Source: an uncultured Elusimicrobium sp. (lineage in GTDB: Bacteria > Elusimicrobiota > Elusimicrobia > Elusimicrobiales > Elusimicrobiaceae). From it: 12,025 bases of DNA. The stretch lies in assembly GCA_902787065.1 (NCBI GenBank), contig CADAFA010000020.1, forward strand, positions 1-12,025. Direction: 5' to 3'. Position numbers and translations under genes: made by a program. How positions within the stretch are numbered: the stretch's first letter is position 1; each line of letters opens with the position of its first letter. Below, one piece after another: positions 1 to 7,261 of the stretch. The notes below the pieces were generated by a model. That model was not told the DNA's origin and searched no databases. It saw only the letters and a list, made by a program, of their open reading frames with translations.

Positions 1-546
1 CAAGGTTTTACTTTGCTTGAATTATTGGTAGTTGTTTTGATTATCGGTATTTTGGCTGCAATTGCTTTGCCGAAATATCAACTTGCGGTTGATAAAACAG
101 AATTTGCGAAATTGCAATCAGTTGCTGTTTCTTTGCGTGATGCTTATAATGAACATGTATTAGTTCACGGCACAGGTACAACAAATTTTGAGGATCTTTC
201 AATTTCTTTACCAAGTGATTTTAAAAGTTCTTATACTTCCGTATCATTTAATTGTGTTTCAAATAATAGTATGTACTGTTGTATGTCTAATGCCTCTAAT
301 GGAGCAAATGGTACCACGACTGGTGCTGTAATAATGTGTGGAAAAAATGATTTATCTTTTATTTATTCTGAATCTTTTATGGACAGATATGGAAATTCAA
401 TCAAAAGTATTTACTGTAAAGCAGCAAAAGATAATACAAGAGCAAATCGTTTATGTGGTTCTATCGGTATAAAAAAAGGTAGTAATCAAAATTCATGGAC
501 ACCGCAAGGGGTTGTATCGGGACATACGGGTTATTCCCTTAATTAA
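1..546 (+). CDS. Type IV pilin-like protein, six-cysteine type (5' end cut by window edge)
   Basis: Major or minor pilin-like subunit of a type IV pilus or type II secretion pseudopilus, inserted in the inner membrane and processed by prepilin peptidase. The reading frame is open from base 1 and starts QGFTLLELLVVV, so the leader and start codon lie outside the window. Cleavage would fall between G (codon 2) and F (codon 3), and the conserved Glu5 of the mature protein is present. The hydrophobic helix runs to IALPKYQLAVDK, followed by a globular domain. Counting from the first codon, cysteines lie at 85, 93, 94, 113, 139 and 152; the order C-x7-CC...C...C-x12-C matches the other two pilins here. 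An internal TTG at 13 could be mistaken for a start, but the leader glycine before it shows that the gene begins further upstream. It ends in a strong terminator. The family is certain; its place in the fibre is unknown. Confidence 0.93.
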   Translation, partial: QGFTLLELLVVVLIIGILAAIALPKYQLAVDKTEFAKLQSVAVSLRDAYNEHVLVHGTGTTNFEDLSISLPSDFKSSYTSVSFNCVSNNSMYCCMSNASNGANGTTTGAVIMCGKNDLSFIYSESFMDRYGNSIKSIYCKAAKDNTRANRLCGSIGIKKGSNQNSWTPQGVVSGHTGYSLN

Positions 547-565
547 ACATTATTTAAAATAAAAC

Positions 566-598
566 AACCCCCGCAAGTTTTGGTTTGAGGGGGTTTTT
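566..598. terminator. Bidirectional rho-independent terminator between pilin and frr
   Basis: AACCCCC (566-572) pairs with GGGGGTT (589-595), with a further short CAAG/TTTG pairing inside the loop. The plus strand continues into a T run, serving the upstream pilin. On the minus strand the hairpin is followed by TTGTTTTATTTT, which would serve frr, whose stop is at 633. The two genes converge here. Confidence 0.85.
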
Positions 599-632
599 AC
601 ATAGTCCAAAAACAGCACGTGAAAAATGAAAA

Positions 633-1193
633 TTAAATTGTCATTATTTCTTTTTCTTTTTCCTCAACTATTTTTACGATTAAAGCAATTGCTTCGTCGG
701 TAGATTTTTGAATATCAACTTCAAATCGTTTTAAATCGTCTTCGGTAACTTCACCGGATTTTTGCGCTTTTTTAAGTTTTTCCAAAACATCGCGGCGTTC
801 ATTGCGGACTGTAACTTTATAATCTTCACTCATTTTTGCTACGGTTTTGCTCAAAGTTTTGCGCCTGTCTTCCGTCATAGGGGGGAAGATGATGCGTATA
901 ATTTTGCCGGTTGTCGTAGGTGCAGCACCGAGGTCCGCTTGGCTTAAAGCCTTTTCAATTTCTTTTACGGCACCTGCGTCCCAAGGTTGGATTTCAAGCG
1001 TTCTTGCGTCGGAAACATTAATTACAGCCATTTGTTTAAGCGGTGTCGGCACGCCGTAATAATCGACGCGAACTTGCTCAATCATTTGCGGGTTTGCACG
1101 GCCTGTTCTTAAGGAACCGAGATCGCGTTTCAATTTTTGCGGAACTTCCGCCATTTCGTTTTTTGCATTTGTTATAATTTCGTTTACTGTCAT
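633..1193 (-). CDS. frr: Ribosome recycling factor
   Basis: RRF works with EF-G to split post-termination ribosomes. The 186-residue length is the family norm. Recognisable blocks are SLRTGRANP (about 27-35), the VDYYGVPTPLKQMA region (43-56), LEIQPWD (66-72), the IIRIIFPPMTEDRRK block (98-112) and VRNERRDVLEKLKK (129-142), in the usual order for the three-helix bundle with its inserted beta domain. The start is fixed by an AAGAGG Shine-Dalgarno that overlaps the stop codon of pyrH, 8 bases upstream. The order pyrH-frr is the classic bacterial arrangement; the frequent upstream partner tsf is not at this locus. It ends in the terminator at 566-598. Confidence 0.98.
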   Translation of the reverse strand: MTVNEIITNAKNEMAEVPQKLKRDLGSLRTGRANPQMIEQVRVDYYGVPTPLKQMAVINVSDARTLEIQPWDAGAVKEIEKALSQADLGAAPTTTGKIIRIIFPPMTEDRRKTLSKTVAKMSEDYKVTVRNERRDVLEKLKKAQKSGEVTEDDLKRFEVDIQKSTDEAIALIVKIVEEKEKEIMTI

Positions 1194-1201
1194 AATACCT
1201 C

Positions 1202-1903
1202 TTAATATATCGTTGTTCCAATATTTTTGCCGCTGACGGCAAGTTTGATATTTCCTTTTTTATGTAAATTAAAAACTTTCAAAGGCAATTTATTTTCTAA
1301 GCATAAAGCCAAGGCGGCTGTGTCCATAAACTCAAGGCCTTTTTTGATGGCATCTGCATAAGTAATTTTTGTGATGAGTTTTGCCTTCGGGTTTTTGCGT
1401 GGGTCGCTGTCATACACACCGTCAACTTGCGTTGCTTTAAGTAAAATGTCTGCCTTAATTTCAGATGCACGCAAAGCAGCGCCTGTATCGGTTGTAAAGA
1501 ACGGGCTGCCTGTTCCGCCTGCAAAAATTACAACGCGGCCCTTTTCAAGGTGGCGGATTGCTCTGCGCCTTATAAAAGGCTCGGCAAGTTTATCAATATT
1601 TATGGCGGTCATAACGCGTGTCGGGACATTTATTTCTTCCAAAGCGGACTGTAAGGCAAGCGCATTAATAATGGTTGCAAGCATGCCCATATTATCGGAA
1701 TTGATACGGTCAATTATACCGCCGCCGTCACGCACACCGCGCCAAATATTGCCGCCGCCGATAACTATGGCAAGTTGGCATTTTGTGGAAAGCGCACTTT
1801 TAATTTCATTGGCGATATTTTTTAAGCACACAGGGGTTAAGCCGCGTGTTTTTTCCGCCGCAAGGGCTTCGCCCGAGAGTTTTAGCAAAATTCTTTTTGG
1901 CAT
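1202..1903 (-). CDS. pyrH: Uridylate (UMP) kinase
   Basis: Hexameric bacterial UMP kinase of the amino-acid-kinase fold, converting UMP to UDP with ATP in the cytoplasm. Of its 233 residues, the motifs seen are KLSGEAL (8-14), VIGGGNIWRG (47-56), DNMGMLAT (70-77), the AGGTGSPFFTTDTGAALRA block (128-146) and DGVYDSDPRKNP (161-172), which form the phosphate-, UMP- and ATP-binding parts of the family. The start has a perfect AAGGAG Shine-Dalgarno at 1910-1915 (minus strand). It is the first gene of a two-gene operon with frr and is divergent from rnhB, with only 39 bases between the two start codons. Length and motifs are complete; nothing is unusual. Confidence 0.98.
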   Translation of the reverse strand: MPKRILLKLSGEALAAEKTRGLTPVCLKNIANEIKSALSTKCQLAIVIGGGNIWRGVRDGGGIIDRINSDNMGMLATIINALALQSALEEINVPTRVMTAINIDKLAEPFIRRRAIRHLEKGRVVIFAGGTGSPFFTTDTGAALRASEIKADILLKATQVDGVYDSDPRKNPKAKLITKITYADAIKKGLEFMDTAALALCLENKLPLKVFNLHKKGNIKLAVSGKNIGTTIY

Positions 1904-1954
1904 AAGTTCTCCTTGTTTCTTATATAATACAATATTTTAGCTATGGTTTGTAAA
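1897..1954. promoter_or_regulatory. Divergent promoter region with overlapping -10 elements (rnhB / pyrH)
   Basis: The plus strand carries TATAAT at 1923-1928; its best -35, TTGGCA at 1897-1902, is 20 bases away and weak. On the minus strand TATTAT (1929-1924) with TTTACA (1954-1949), 19-base spacing, would serve pyrH-frr. The two -10 hexamers share five base pairs, so polymerase could hold only one direction at a time. These are visual matches only. Confidence 0.5.
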
Positions 1955-2653
1955 ATGTTAAAATATAGTATGACCTTAATTGATTTTGATAAAGCGCAAA
2001 ATGCCTCGCAAAACAAAGTAGATGCCGCACAAAATTGTTTGCTTGTTGGTGTTGATGAAGCCGGCCGTGGACCATTAGCAGGGCCGGTAACTGCTTGTGC
2101 TTGTTATATTCCGCCGGAACTTTACACGCACCCGATAATGTCAAAAATCAATGACAGTAAAAAATTAACACCTCAAAAAAGGGAAGAAATTTTTGAAGAA
2201 CTTTTAACTCTGCCGATAACTTATTGCACCGGCTATGCAAGCACAGAAGAAATTGATAAACTCAATATTTTGCAAGCAACTTTCCTTGCCATGCGCCGCG
2301 CACTTTCAAAATTCAAAAACAAAAATATTTCCGTTTTAATTGACGGTAATAAAACTATTCCCAATTTAACCGCACCGCAAAAAGCGATAGTGAAAGGTGA
2401 CGGTACTTCTTTATGTGTTGCCGCGGCAAGCATTATTGCCAAAGTCAGCCGTGATAAATTTATGGACCTTAGCGCAAAACTTTACCCAAATTACAAATTT
2501 GAGGAACATAAAGGATACGGCACAAAATTGCATACAGATTTGCTTGATAAATATGGACCTTGCCCTTTGCACCGCAAAACTTTTGAGCCGGTTTACAGTA
2601 AATTTTACGGTCTTTTTGCCGACTGTAATTTGGCAAAAGCGGGGGGCAAATAA
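1943..2653 (+). CDS. rnhB: Ribonuclease HII
   Basis: RNase HII cuts the RNA strand of RNA-DNA hybrids and starts removal of single ribonucleotides from DNA. The hallmark VGVDEAGRGPLAGPV lies at residues 36-50 (D38, E39 metal ligands). The other acidic residues are D134 in VLIDGNK and D171 in SRDKFM, and HKGYGTKLH (189-197) carries the tyrosine that senses the RNA-DNA junction. The start is uncertain: ATGs at 1943, 1955 and 1970 are all in frame and none has a Shine-Dalgarno. The one at 1970 (MTLIDFDK) would give a more usual N-terminus, while the one at 1943 lies 15 bases after a TATAAT. The stop overlaps the yraN start in TAATG. A G6 run lies near the 3' end. Confidence 0.95.
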   Translation: MVCKMLKYSMTLIDFDKAQNASQNKVDAAQNCLLVGVDEAGRGPLAGPVTACACYIPPELYTHPIMSKINDSKKLTPQKREEIFEELLTLPITYCTGYASTEEIDKLNILQATFLAMRRALSKFKNKNISVLIDGNKTIPNLTAPQKAIVKGDGTSLCVAAASIIAKVSRDKFMDLSAKLYPNYKFEEHKGYGTKLHTDLLDKYGPCPLHRKTFEPVYSKFYGLFADCNLAKAGGK

Positions 2654-3021
2654 TGTTCAGTTTCTTGCGCCGCCAAGGTAATAAGGCCGAAGAACAAGTT
2701 ACAGAATATTTAAAAGAAAAAGGCTATAAAATACTTACACGCAACTTTGCTTGTAAGATGGGGGAGATTGATATTATCGCCCAAGATAAACAAAACACGA
2801 TAGTTTTTGTTGAAGTCAAACAACGCAAAACAAATTTATTCGGCGGCGGTCTTGCGGCGGTAAACAAAGCAAAGCAAAGGCGCATAACTTTGACGGCAGT
2901 AGCATATATCAAAAAGACAAAAATCAACTATGCCGCCTTAAGGTTTGATATAATAACTGTAACAGCGGGCGTCATTCAACATTACGAAAATGCCTTTACG
3001 GTAACAAATTTAATTTTATAG
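2653..3021 (+). CDS. yraN: UPF0102 / YraN family nuclease-fold protein
   Basis: Small protein (122 residues) of the YraN family, which has a restriction-endonuclease-like fold and no firmly settled role. The family pattern is complete: G-N-K-A-E-E-Q-V-T-E-Y-L (9-20), the GEIDIIAQD strand (37-45) and VFVEVKQRK (51-59), which supply the E...D...E-x-K residues of a PD-(D/E)XK-like site. The start ATG overlaps the rnhB stop (TAATG at 2651-2655), so translation is probably coupled. The rnhB-yraN pair is common across bacteria and hints at a DNA-processing role, but nothing here proves one. Confidence 0.93.
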   Translation: MFSFLRRQGNKAEEQVTEYLKEKGYKILTRNFACKMGEIDIIAQDKQNTIVFVEVKQRKTNLFGGGLAAVNKAKQRRITLTAVAYIKKTKINYAALRFDIITVTAGVIQHYENAFTVTNLIL

Positions 3022-3029
3022 GAGATATT

Positions 3030-3851
3030 ATGGACCAACTGAAACAAGTAAAAGATGCAGTAAAATTTTTGAATAAAAAAACCAAAAATTTTAAGCCGGA
3101 AATTTTACTTATTACCGGCAGCGGTATGGCAGGCTCTATACCCGAACTTGAAAATAAAATTGTTATACCTTATTCCACAATTCCGCATTTTTTACACAGC
3201 ACTATTCCGGGGCATCCGGGCAACTTGATTTTCGGTACTTATAAAGGTAAAAATATTGTCGTTTTGCATGGGCGCTTTCATTTCTATGAGGGTTATGATA
3301 TGAAAGATTTGGCTCTTTCAATCAGAACTGCAGCTTTCTTGGGGGCTAAAACAATACTTGTCTCCGCTGCGGTTGGTTCTTTAAATACTAAACTTCCAGT
3401 TGGTTCTTTATGCGTGTTAAAAGATCACGTAAATTTGATGATGCATAATCCTTTAATAGGTAATTATGACCCGGCTTTTGGTAAAAGGTTTATTGATTTA
3501 ACTGATACCTATGATAAAAATTTACGCAAAGCCACTTTGCAAATTGCAAGGAAATTAAAAATCAAAGCAGGCGAAGGCGTATATGCCGCCGTTACAGGCC
3601 CTAACTTTGAAACACCTTCAGAAATTAGAATGTTTAAAATTTTGAAAGCGGATGTTATAGGTATGTCCACCGTTCCGGAAGTTCTTTGTGCAAGGCAGCT
3701 GGGTATGAAAATTTGCGGCCTTACTTGGGTTGTAAATATGGGCTGTGGTATTTCTAAAAAACCAATTACGCACGAGGAAACCATTAAGGAAACCAAAAAA
3801 ATTGAAGGTAGTTTTAAGCGTGTTTTGGAACGTTTAATACCGCTTTGCTAG
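3030..3851 (+). CDS. punA: Purine-nucleoside phosphorylase (trimeric, inosine/guanosine type)
   Basis: Splits purine nucleosides with phosphate into base and ribose-1-phosphate for salvage. The 273-residue length fits the trimeric class. Motifs: LITGSGMAGSI (27-37, phosphate loop), VLHGRFHFYEGY (78-89), the AAVGSLN stretch (113-119) in place of the usual NAAGGLN, GPNFETPSEIR (190-200), IGMSTVPEV (210-218) and VVNMGCGI (234-241), which keeps the purine-contacting Asn236 of the common TNMAAG motif. H248 matches the ribose-contacting histidine. The start has GGAG 6 bases upstream and follows yraN by 8 bases. Some motif substitutions (VGS for AGG, GCG for AAG) could shift substrate preference, for example toward methylthioadenosine or xanthosine; this cannot be settled by eye. 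Confidence 0.92.
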   Translation: MDQLKQVKDAVKFLNKKTKNFKPEILLITGSGMAGSIPELENKIVIPYSTIPHFLHSTIPGHPGNLIFGTYKGKNIVVLHGRFHFYEGYDMKDLALSIRTAAFLGAKTILVSAAVGSLNTKLPVGSLCVLKDHVNLMMHNPLIGNYDPAFGKRFIDLTDTYDKNLRKATLQIARKLKIKAGEGVYAAVTGPNFETPSEIRMFKILKADVIGMSTVPEVLCARQLGMKICGLTWVVNMGCGISKKPITHEETIKETKKIEGSFKRVLERLIPLC

Positions 3852-3861
3852 AAGGCAATTT

Positions 3862-5316
3862 ATGGTAAATAAAGTAAAACGGCTCGGGAAAGAAACACTT
3901 ATTTACGGAACTTCCACCATTTTGGCAAGGATGTTAAATTTCTTTCTGGTGCCGTTTTACACTTATTATTTAATCACCTCAGATTACGGCATAATTGCTA
4001 CCGTTTTTGCTTTTATGGCTTTGTTCAACATCATTTACCAGTATGGTATGGACCAAGCCTATCTGCGTTTTGCCGAGGATAATAAAACCAAAGATACTTT
4101 TTCCACACCATTTTTGGCAGTTTGCGGCACCTCAATTTTACTTTCGGTTTTGATTTATTTTTTTAGTCCTGTTTTGGCAGGTTTTTTGGGTATCGGGGCA
4201 AATAATGCTTACCTTGTAAAATATTGTGTTTTTATTTTAGCTTTTGATGCGCTAAATATTGTGCCTTTTGCCAAACTCCGCTTTGAACACCGCGCTTGGC
4301 ATTTTGTGATTGTTAGAAGTGCATCAATAATTGTAAATGTCGTTGGCAATATTTGCGCTTTAGCCTTTTTTGATTGGGGGGTAAAAGGTGTTTTTGCGGC
4401 AGGTATTTTGGCCTCACTCACTTCTTTAATTTTGCTTTTCCCTGTCGTAAAAGAAAGTTTTATTTTTAGGTTTGATAAAAATTTATTTAAGCAGATGTTT
4501 AACTTTTCCTGGCCTTTTATACCTGCCGGGCTTGCAAGCATTTTGGTAAATGTTATTGATAAACCTTTACTTTCGCATTTAACTTCTTTGCATGATGTCG
4601 GCGTATATCAGGCAAATTTTAAAATCGGAATTTTTATGATGCTTATTGTTTCAATGTTTGACCAAGCCTGGCGCCCGTTTTTTATTCAAGAAGCAAAAGA
4701 GCCTAACGCCAAACAAACTTTTTCGGAAATTTTTACATGGGCTTTTGCTTTGCTCGGTTGGGTATTTTTGGGGCTTTCTTTATTGATGCCTTTAATAATT
4801 CAAACAAATATTTTTGGTCTAAATTTAATTAACCGCGCTTATTGGGGCGGGCTTAAAATTATTCCATTTGTCGTCGGCGGATATTTCTTTTACGGGTGTT
4901 ATATTAACTTTATGGTTGCACCTGTTTTAACTAAAAAAACAACTGTGCTGATGAAGATTACTTTGCTTGGCGCGGCTACAAGTATTTTGGTAAATATTTT
5001 GCTTGTTCCGCATCTTGGAATTATCGGTGCCGGTTGGGCAATTTTGATAAGTTATTTTGTGATGGCTTTGGCATTGTTTGCCTTCGGCCAAAAAAATTAC
5101 AAAATTGATTATGAGTACAAAAAAATCTTTTTGATGGCTTTGTTTATTGTAGTAATGTTTTTTGCCGGCAATTATTTCGGATATTTACCTACTTATAAAT
5201 CTTATATAAGCAAAATAATTTTACTTTGCTCATATCCGCTTATTGTGTTTTTGATTTTACAAGGACACAGGCCGAAATTACCTTTCAAACTTTTCCGCAA
5301 AAACTTAAAAAAGTAA
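3862..5316 (+). CDS. Polysaccharide/lipid-linked oligosaccharide flippase (Wzx/MATE-like)
   Basis: Integral membrane protein of 484 residues. It starts MVNKVKRLGKETLIYG, followed by alternating hydrophobic segments (roughly 12-14 by eye) and short charged loops, the layout of the Polysacc_synt/RfbX members of the MOP flippase superfamily. The early RLGKETLIYGTSTILARMLNFFLVPFYTYYL stretch, with polar residues inside the first helix, is typical. It would move lipid-linked sugars across the inner membrane for surface polysaccharide or glycoprotein assembly. The start lies 10 bases after the PNP stop, with GAAGG as a weak ribosome site. No glycosyltransferase or polymerase gene is nearby, so its substrate cannot be guessed. 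It is the last gene before a terminator at 5344. A short K/R-rich tail ends the protein. Confidence 0.85.
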   Translation: MVNKVKRLGKETLIYGTSTILARMLNFFLVPFYTYYLITSDYGIIATVFAFMALFNIIYQYGMDQAYLRFAEDNKTKDTFSTPFLAVCGTSILLSVLIYFFSPVLAGFLGIGANNAYLVKYCVFILAFDALNIVPFAKLRFEHRAWHFVIVRSASIIVNVVGNICALAFFDWGVKGVFAAGILASLTSLILLFPVVKESFIFRFDKNLFKQMFNFSWPFIPAGLASILVNVIDKPLLSHLTSLHDVGVYQANFKIGIFMMLIVSMFDQAWRPFFIQEAKEPNAKQTFSEIFTWAFALLGWVFLGLSLLMPLIIQTNIFGLNLINRAYWGGLKIIPFVVGGYFFYGCYINFMVAPVLTKKTTVLMKITLLGAATSILVNILLVPHLGIIGAGWAILISYFVMALALFAFGQKNYKIDYEYKKIFLMALFIVVMFFAGNYFGYLPTYKSYISKIILLCSYPLIVFLILQGHRPKLPFKLFRKNLKK

Positions 5317-5343
5317 AATTTGTTATTATATTATTTTCCGTCT

Positions 5344-5377
5344 AAAAAAGCATTTCACTTGCTTTTTTTTTTTTTTT
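5344..5377 (+). terminator. Rho-independent terminator after the flippase operon
   Basis: AAAAAAGCA (5344-5352) pairs with TGCTTTTTT (5360-5368) around a 7-base loop, followed by an uninterrupted run of 15 T (5363-5377). The stem is A/T-rich but the T tract is exceptional. The tract could vary in length between strains. Confidence 0.8.
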
Positions 5378-5386
5378 CTGTACAAT
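5359..5386 (+). promoter_or_regulatory. Possible promoter for the second pilin
   Basis: TTGCTT (5359-5364) and TACAAT (5381-5386) are 16 bases apart, so the -35 would lie inside the 3' arm of the preceding terminator. A second candidate -10, TATAAA at 5413-5418, has no matching -35. The AGGAG ribosome site is at 5425-5429, 5 bases before the ATG. Which promoter is used is unclear. Confidence 0.35.
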
Positions 5387-5434
5387 ATATTTATGCAATT
5401 GTAAAAATGCAGTATAAATAATTTAGGAGCGTTT

Positions 5435-6007
5435 ATGAATAAAATAAAAAATAGTAATAAAGGTTTTACTTTGTTGGAACTTTTGGTAGTTGTTATAATT
5501 ATCGGAATTTTGGCGGCAATTGCTTTGCCTCAATATCAATTATCTGTTGATAAAAGTAAATTTTCCGGTTATCGTTTAATGGCTAAAAATTTGGCAGATG
5601 CTTATTGGAGTTATCTTTATACGCACAATATTTCGCCAAGAGATATAGAAAAGTTAGATATTGCTTTACCGCAAGGTTATACTAAAGAAACACCTACTGA
5701 TGAACAGTCATGTGTCGTGTACGATGATATGTATTGTTGTACATTGTTTCCAAAATATAATTTTCAACCTGGCGGTACTGTATGTGGGTCAAAAGATAAT
5801 AATATAGCTGTGGTTTTGAGTTTGCTAGCAGCTAGCAATAAAGATATACCAGGTAATAATATCAAGAACTATTGCGTGGCAAAAACAAGTAATGCAAGGG
5901 CTGTTAAATTATGTGAAAGTATGCCCTATACAGATAAATTTATCGGTAATTTACCGACTCAAAGCGGGCACAAAGGCGGGTACACTTCTTATACGATGAA
6001 AAATTAG
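5435..6007 (+). CDS. Type IV pilin-like protein, six-cysteine type
   Basis: Complete prepilin of 190 residues. The short basic leader MNKIKNSNKG is cleaved before F11 (G^FTLLE), and mature Glu5 is E15. The hydrophobic assembly helix covers about 12-35 and ends IALPQYQLSVDK. The globular part carries C93, C101, C102, C117, C147 and C160, in the C-x7-CC...C...C-x12-C order of its two relatives here, plus the shared pieces DMYCC, NARAVKLC and SGHKGGY. The start has an AGGAG ribosome site at 5425-5429. No other pilus assembly gene (pilB, pilC, pilQ, pilD) is adjacent, so the machinery must be encoded elsewhere. Likely partners are other pilins of the same pilus. Minor versus major pilin cannot be told from the sequence. 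Confidence 0.95.
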   Translation: MNKIKNSNKGFTLLELLVVVIIIGILAAIALPQYQLSVDKSKFSGYRLMAKNLADAYWSYLYTHNISPRDIEKLDIALPQGYTKETPTDEQSCVVYDDMYCCTLFPKYNFQPGGTVCGSKDNNIAVVLSLLAASNKDIPGNNIKNYCVAKTSNARAVKLCESMPYTDKFIGNLPTQSGHKGGYTSYTMKN

Positions 6008-6054
6008 CAAGTCTTTTGTTATAGTTTTAAACAGGCAAGTATTTTTGAGGAAAT

Positions 6055-6132
6055 TTTGATTTTTCTACGATGCCCAAAGAGCGCAAACCTATAGCGCACG
6101 AGAATATTATCGCGCCGCGTAGCAGATTTAAA
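6055..6132. repeat. Imperfect palindrome after the second pilin
   Basis: TTTGATTTTTCTACG (6055-6069) matches the reverse complement of CGTAGCAGATTTAAA (6118-6132) at 11 of 15 positions, with CTACG/CGTAG perfect. Inside is a GCGC...GCGC hairpin (6081-6084 with 6094-6097). Just upstream, AGTATTTTTGAG (6038-6049) is identical to 10372-10383, inside another palindrome. Confidence 0.5.
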
Positions 6133-6175
6133 TAAAGCCAAACCGAAAACAAAAACCTGTCAATTATTTTTTAGA

Positions 6176-6265
6176 TAATTTTAACTTTTCTTTGACGACG
6201 TGTACCAAGAAGTAAAACGAACGAAGTGAGTTTGCGGTACTCTAGGAAAAGAAAAGTTAAAATTA
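6176..6265. repeat. 90-bp palindrome with perfect 18-bp arms
   Basis: TAATTTTAACTTTTCTTT (6176-6193) is the exact reverse complement of 6248-6265. Inside, GTACC (6202-6206) pairs with GGTAC (6236-6240). At the centre AAAC-GA-AC-GAA-GT-GA-GTTT (about 6214-6232) can form a short hairpin with tandem G-A mismatches and a C-GAA-G triloop. It could act as a terminator or RNA stability hairpin for the pilin, or as a small mobile or repeat element. Confidence 0.8.
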
Positions 6266-6337
6266 GCAAAAAAGAATTAGACAGCAAAAAACTAAAGATG
6301 CAGATTTCCTCTTGCCTCTTGTAATGTTGACTGGGAA

Positions 6338-6343
6338 TATAAT
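6338..6343 (+). promoter_or_regulatory. -10 element of gmk (leaderless transcript likely)
   Basis: A perfect TATAAT ends 11 bases before the gmk ATG at 6355, so transcription would begin about 4-5 bases before the start codon or at it. No Shine-Dalgarno fits in that space. The nearest -35-like hexamer, TTGCCT (6312-6317), is 20 bases away and weak. Confidence 0.55.
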
Positions 6344-6354
6344 AAAATATATAT

Positions 6355-6960
6355 ATGGCAGAATGTTTTCCTATCATTTTGTCTGCTCCCTCGGGTGCCG
6401 GCAAAACAACAGTTGCAACCGAACTTTTGAAAGGTAAAAAAATTGCCCGCGTAATAACAGCGACGACTCGTGCCCCTCGTATCGGTGAAAAGCATGGCAA
6501 AGATTACTTTTTTTGGTCCGTCGCGGACTTTGAAAAAGCAATCAAAAACAAACAAATGCTTGAGTGGGCAAAAGTGCATGTAAATTACTATGGAATCCCC
6601 AAAAGTTCCTTGGAAAGCGTTTTGAAAGCAGGTAAATGCCCTTTGCTTGTTATTGACGTGCAAGGTGCAAAAACCGTTAAGAAACTATATAAAAACGCAG
6701 TAACAATTTTTTTAACAGCACCAAGTGTCGCAACATTGAAAAAAAGAATTGCAACCAGAAGTGATGGTACAAAAAATGTTGATGTCCGCCTAAAGACGGC
6801 ACTCAAAGAATTAAAGCAAATAAAAAATTATGATTATCTCGTCATAAACGATGATTTAAAAGAGTGTGTTACGGAATGTAAGGCTATCATTACGGCGGAA
6901 ACTAAAAAAGTTATAAGGCAAAAAGATTTGGTTAAAAAGTTAAATAAGTCAGGAGATTAA
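6355..6960 (+). CDS. gmk: Guanylate kinase
   Basis: Phosphorylates GMP to GDP with ATP. Of its 201 residues, the P-loop is APSGAGKTT (11-19). The GMP-binding segment has TTRAPRIGEKHGKDYFF (37-53) and NYYGIPKS (77-84), followed by VIDVQGA (99-105) and the lid arginines in KKRIATRSDG (129-138). VINDDL (163-168) is the usual late motif. It heads the operon gmk-rpoZ-udg-priA. No ribosome binding site precedes the ATG. The bases before it are AT repeats, with a TATAAT ending at 6343, so the mRNA is probably leaderless. No upstream in-frame start exists. Length and motifs are complete, and function is confident. Confidence 0.97.
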   Translation: MAECFPIILSAPSGAGKTTVATELLKGKKIARVITATTRAPRIGEKHGKDYFFWSVADFEKAIKNKQMLEWAKVHVNYYGIPKSSLESVLKAGKCPLLVIDVQGAKTVKKLYKNAVTIFLTAPSVATLKKRIATRSDGTKNVDVRLKTALKELKQIKNYDYLVINDDLKECVTECKAIITAETKKVIRQKDLVKKLNKSGD

Positions 6961-6961
6961 A

Positions 6962-7261
6962 ATGGAAAATAAAAATAATACTAACTTTGAAGAAGAAATC
7001 ACTAATTACACGGAAGATAAATATAATGCCGTAGTGCTTGCTTCCATCTGGGCAACAAAGGTTTTGAAACGCCGCGAAGAATTTAAACATAAACAAGATA
7101 CTGAGCTTATTAAAGTTGCTTTAGATGATATTTTGAGCGGCCGCGTAACTGCAAAAGAAGTTTTAAAACAATCAAAAGCCTCAATTGCCGCACAACTTAA
7201 GGAAGAAGAAGAAGCCCGTAAAGAAGCAGAAAGAAAGGCAAAAGAACCTCTTAAATTATAA
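6962..7261 (+). CDS. rpoZ: RNA polymerase omega subunit
   Basis: Small subunit that helps fold and hold beta-prime in RNA polymerase. At 99 residues, it shows the omega core DKYNAVVLASIWATKVLKRR (19-38), in the place of the family's KYxLVxxAxxRAxxL helix, and the later KVALDDILSGRVTAKEV (51-67), resembling the IALxEIxxGK segment. The sequence is divergent (the usual RAR is ATK), but position directly behind gmk is the standard bacterial order and supports the call. The tail (78-97) is a charged Glu/Lys/Ala helix. AGGAGA inside the end of gmk serves as ribosome site; the ATG follows the gmk stop by 1 base. Its own stop overlaps the next start as TAATG. Confidence 0.88.
   Translation: MENKNNTNFEEEITNYTEDKYNAVVLASIWATKVLKRREEFKHKQDTELIKVALDDILSGRVTAKEVLKQSKASIAAQLKEEEEARKEAERKAKEPLKL

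Larger units (their letters stand above)
6008..6354. other. 347-base non-coding gap holding two palindromes and the gmk promoter
   Basis: I see no credible gene. Open frames here lack ribosome sites and family resemblance. The gap holds an imperfect palindrome (6055-6132), a nearly perfect one (6176-6265) and a -10 box before gmk. No classic GC-rich terminator follows the pilin directly, so the palindromes may end its transcript. Confidence 0.6.

Noticed and set aside
1371..1940. Long open frame (189 codons) on the plus strand opposite pyrH
   Set aside because: It lies wholly antisense to a clear UMP kinase, has no ribosome site and shows no family resemblance; it reflects codon bias of pyrH.
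6171..6663. Minus-strand open frames across the gap and gmk start
   Set aside because: They run through a palindrome and antisense to the P-loop region of gmk; no start signal or recognisable domain.
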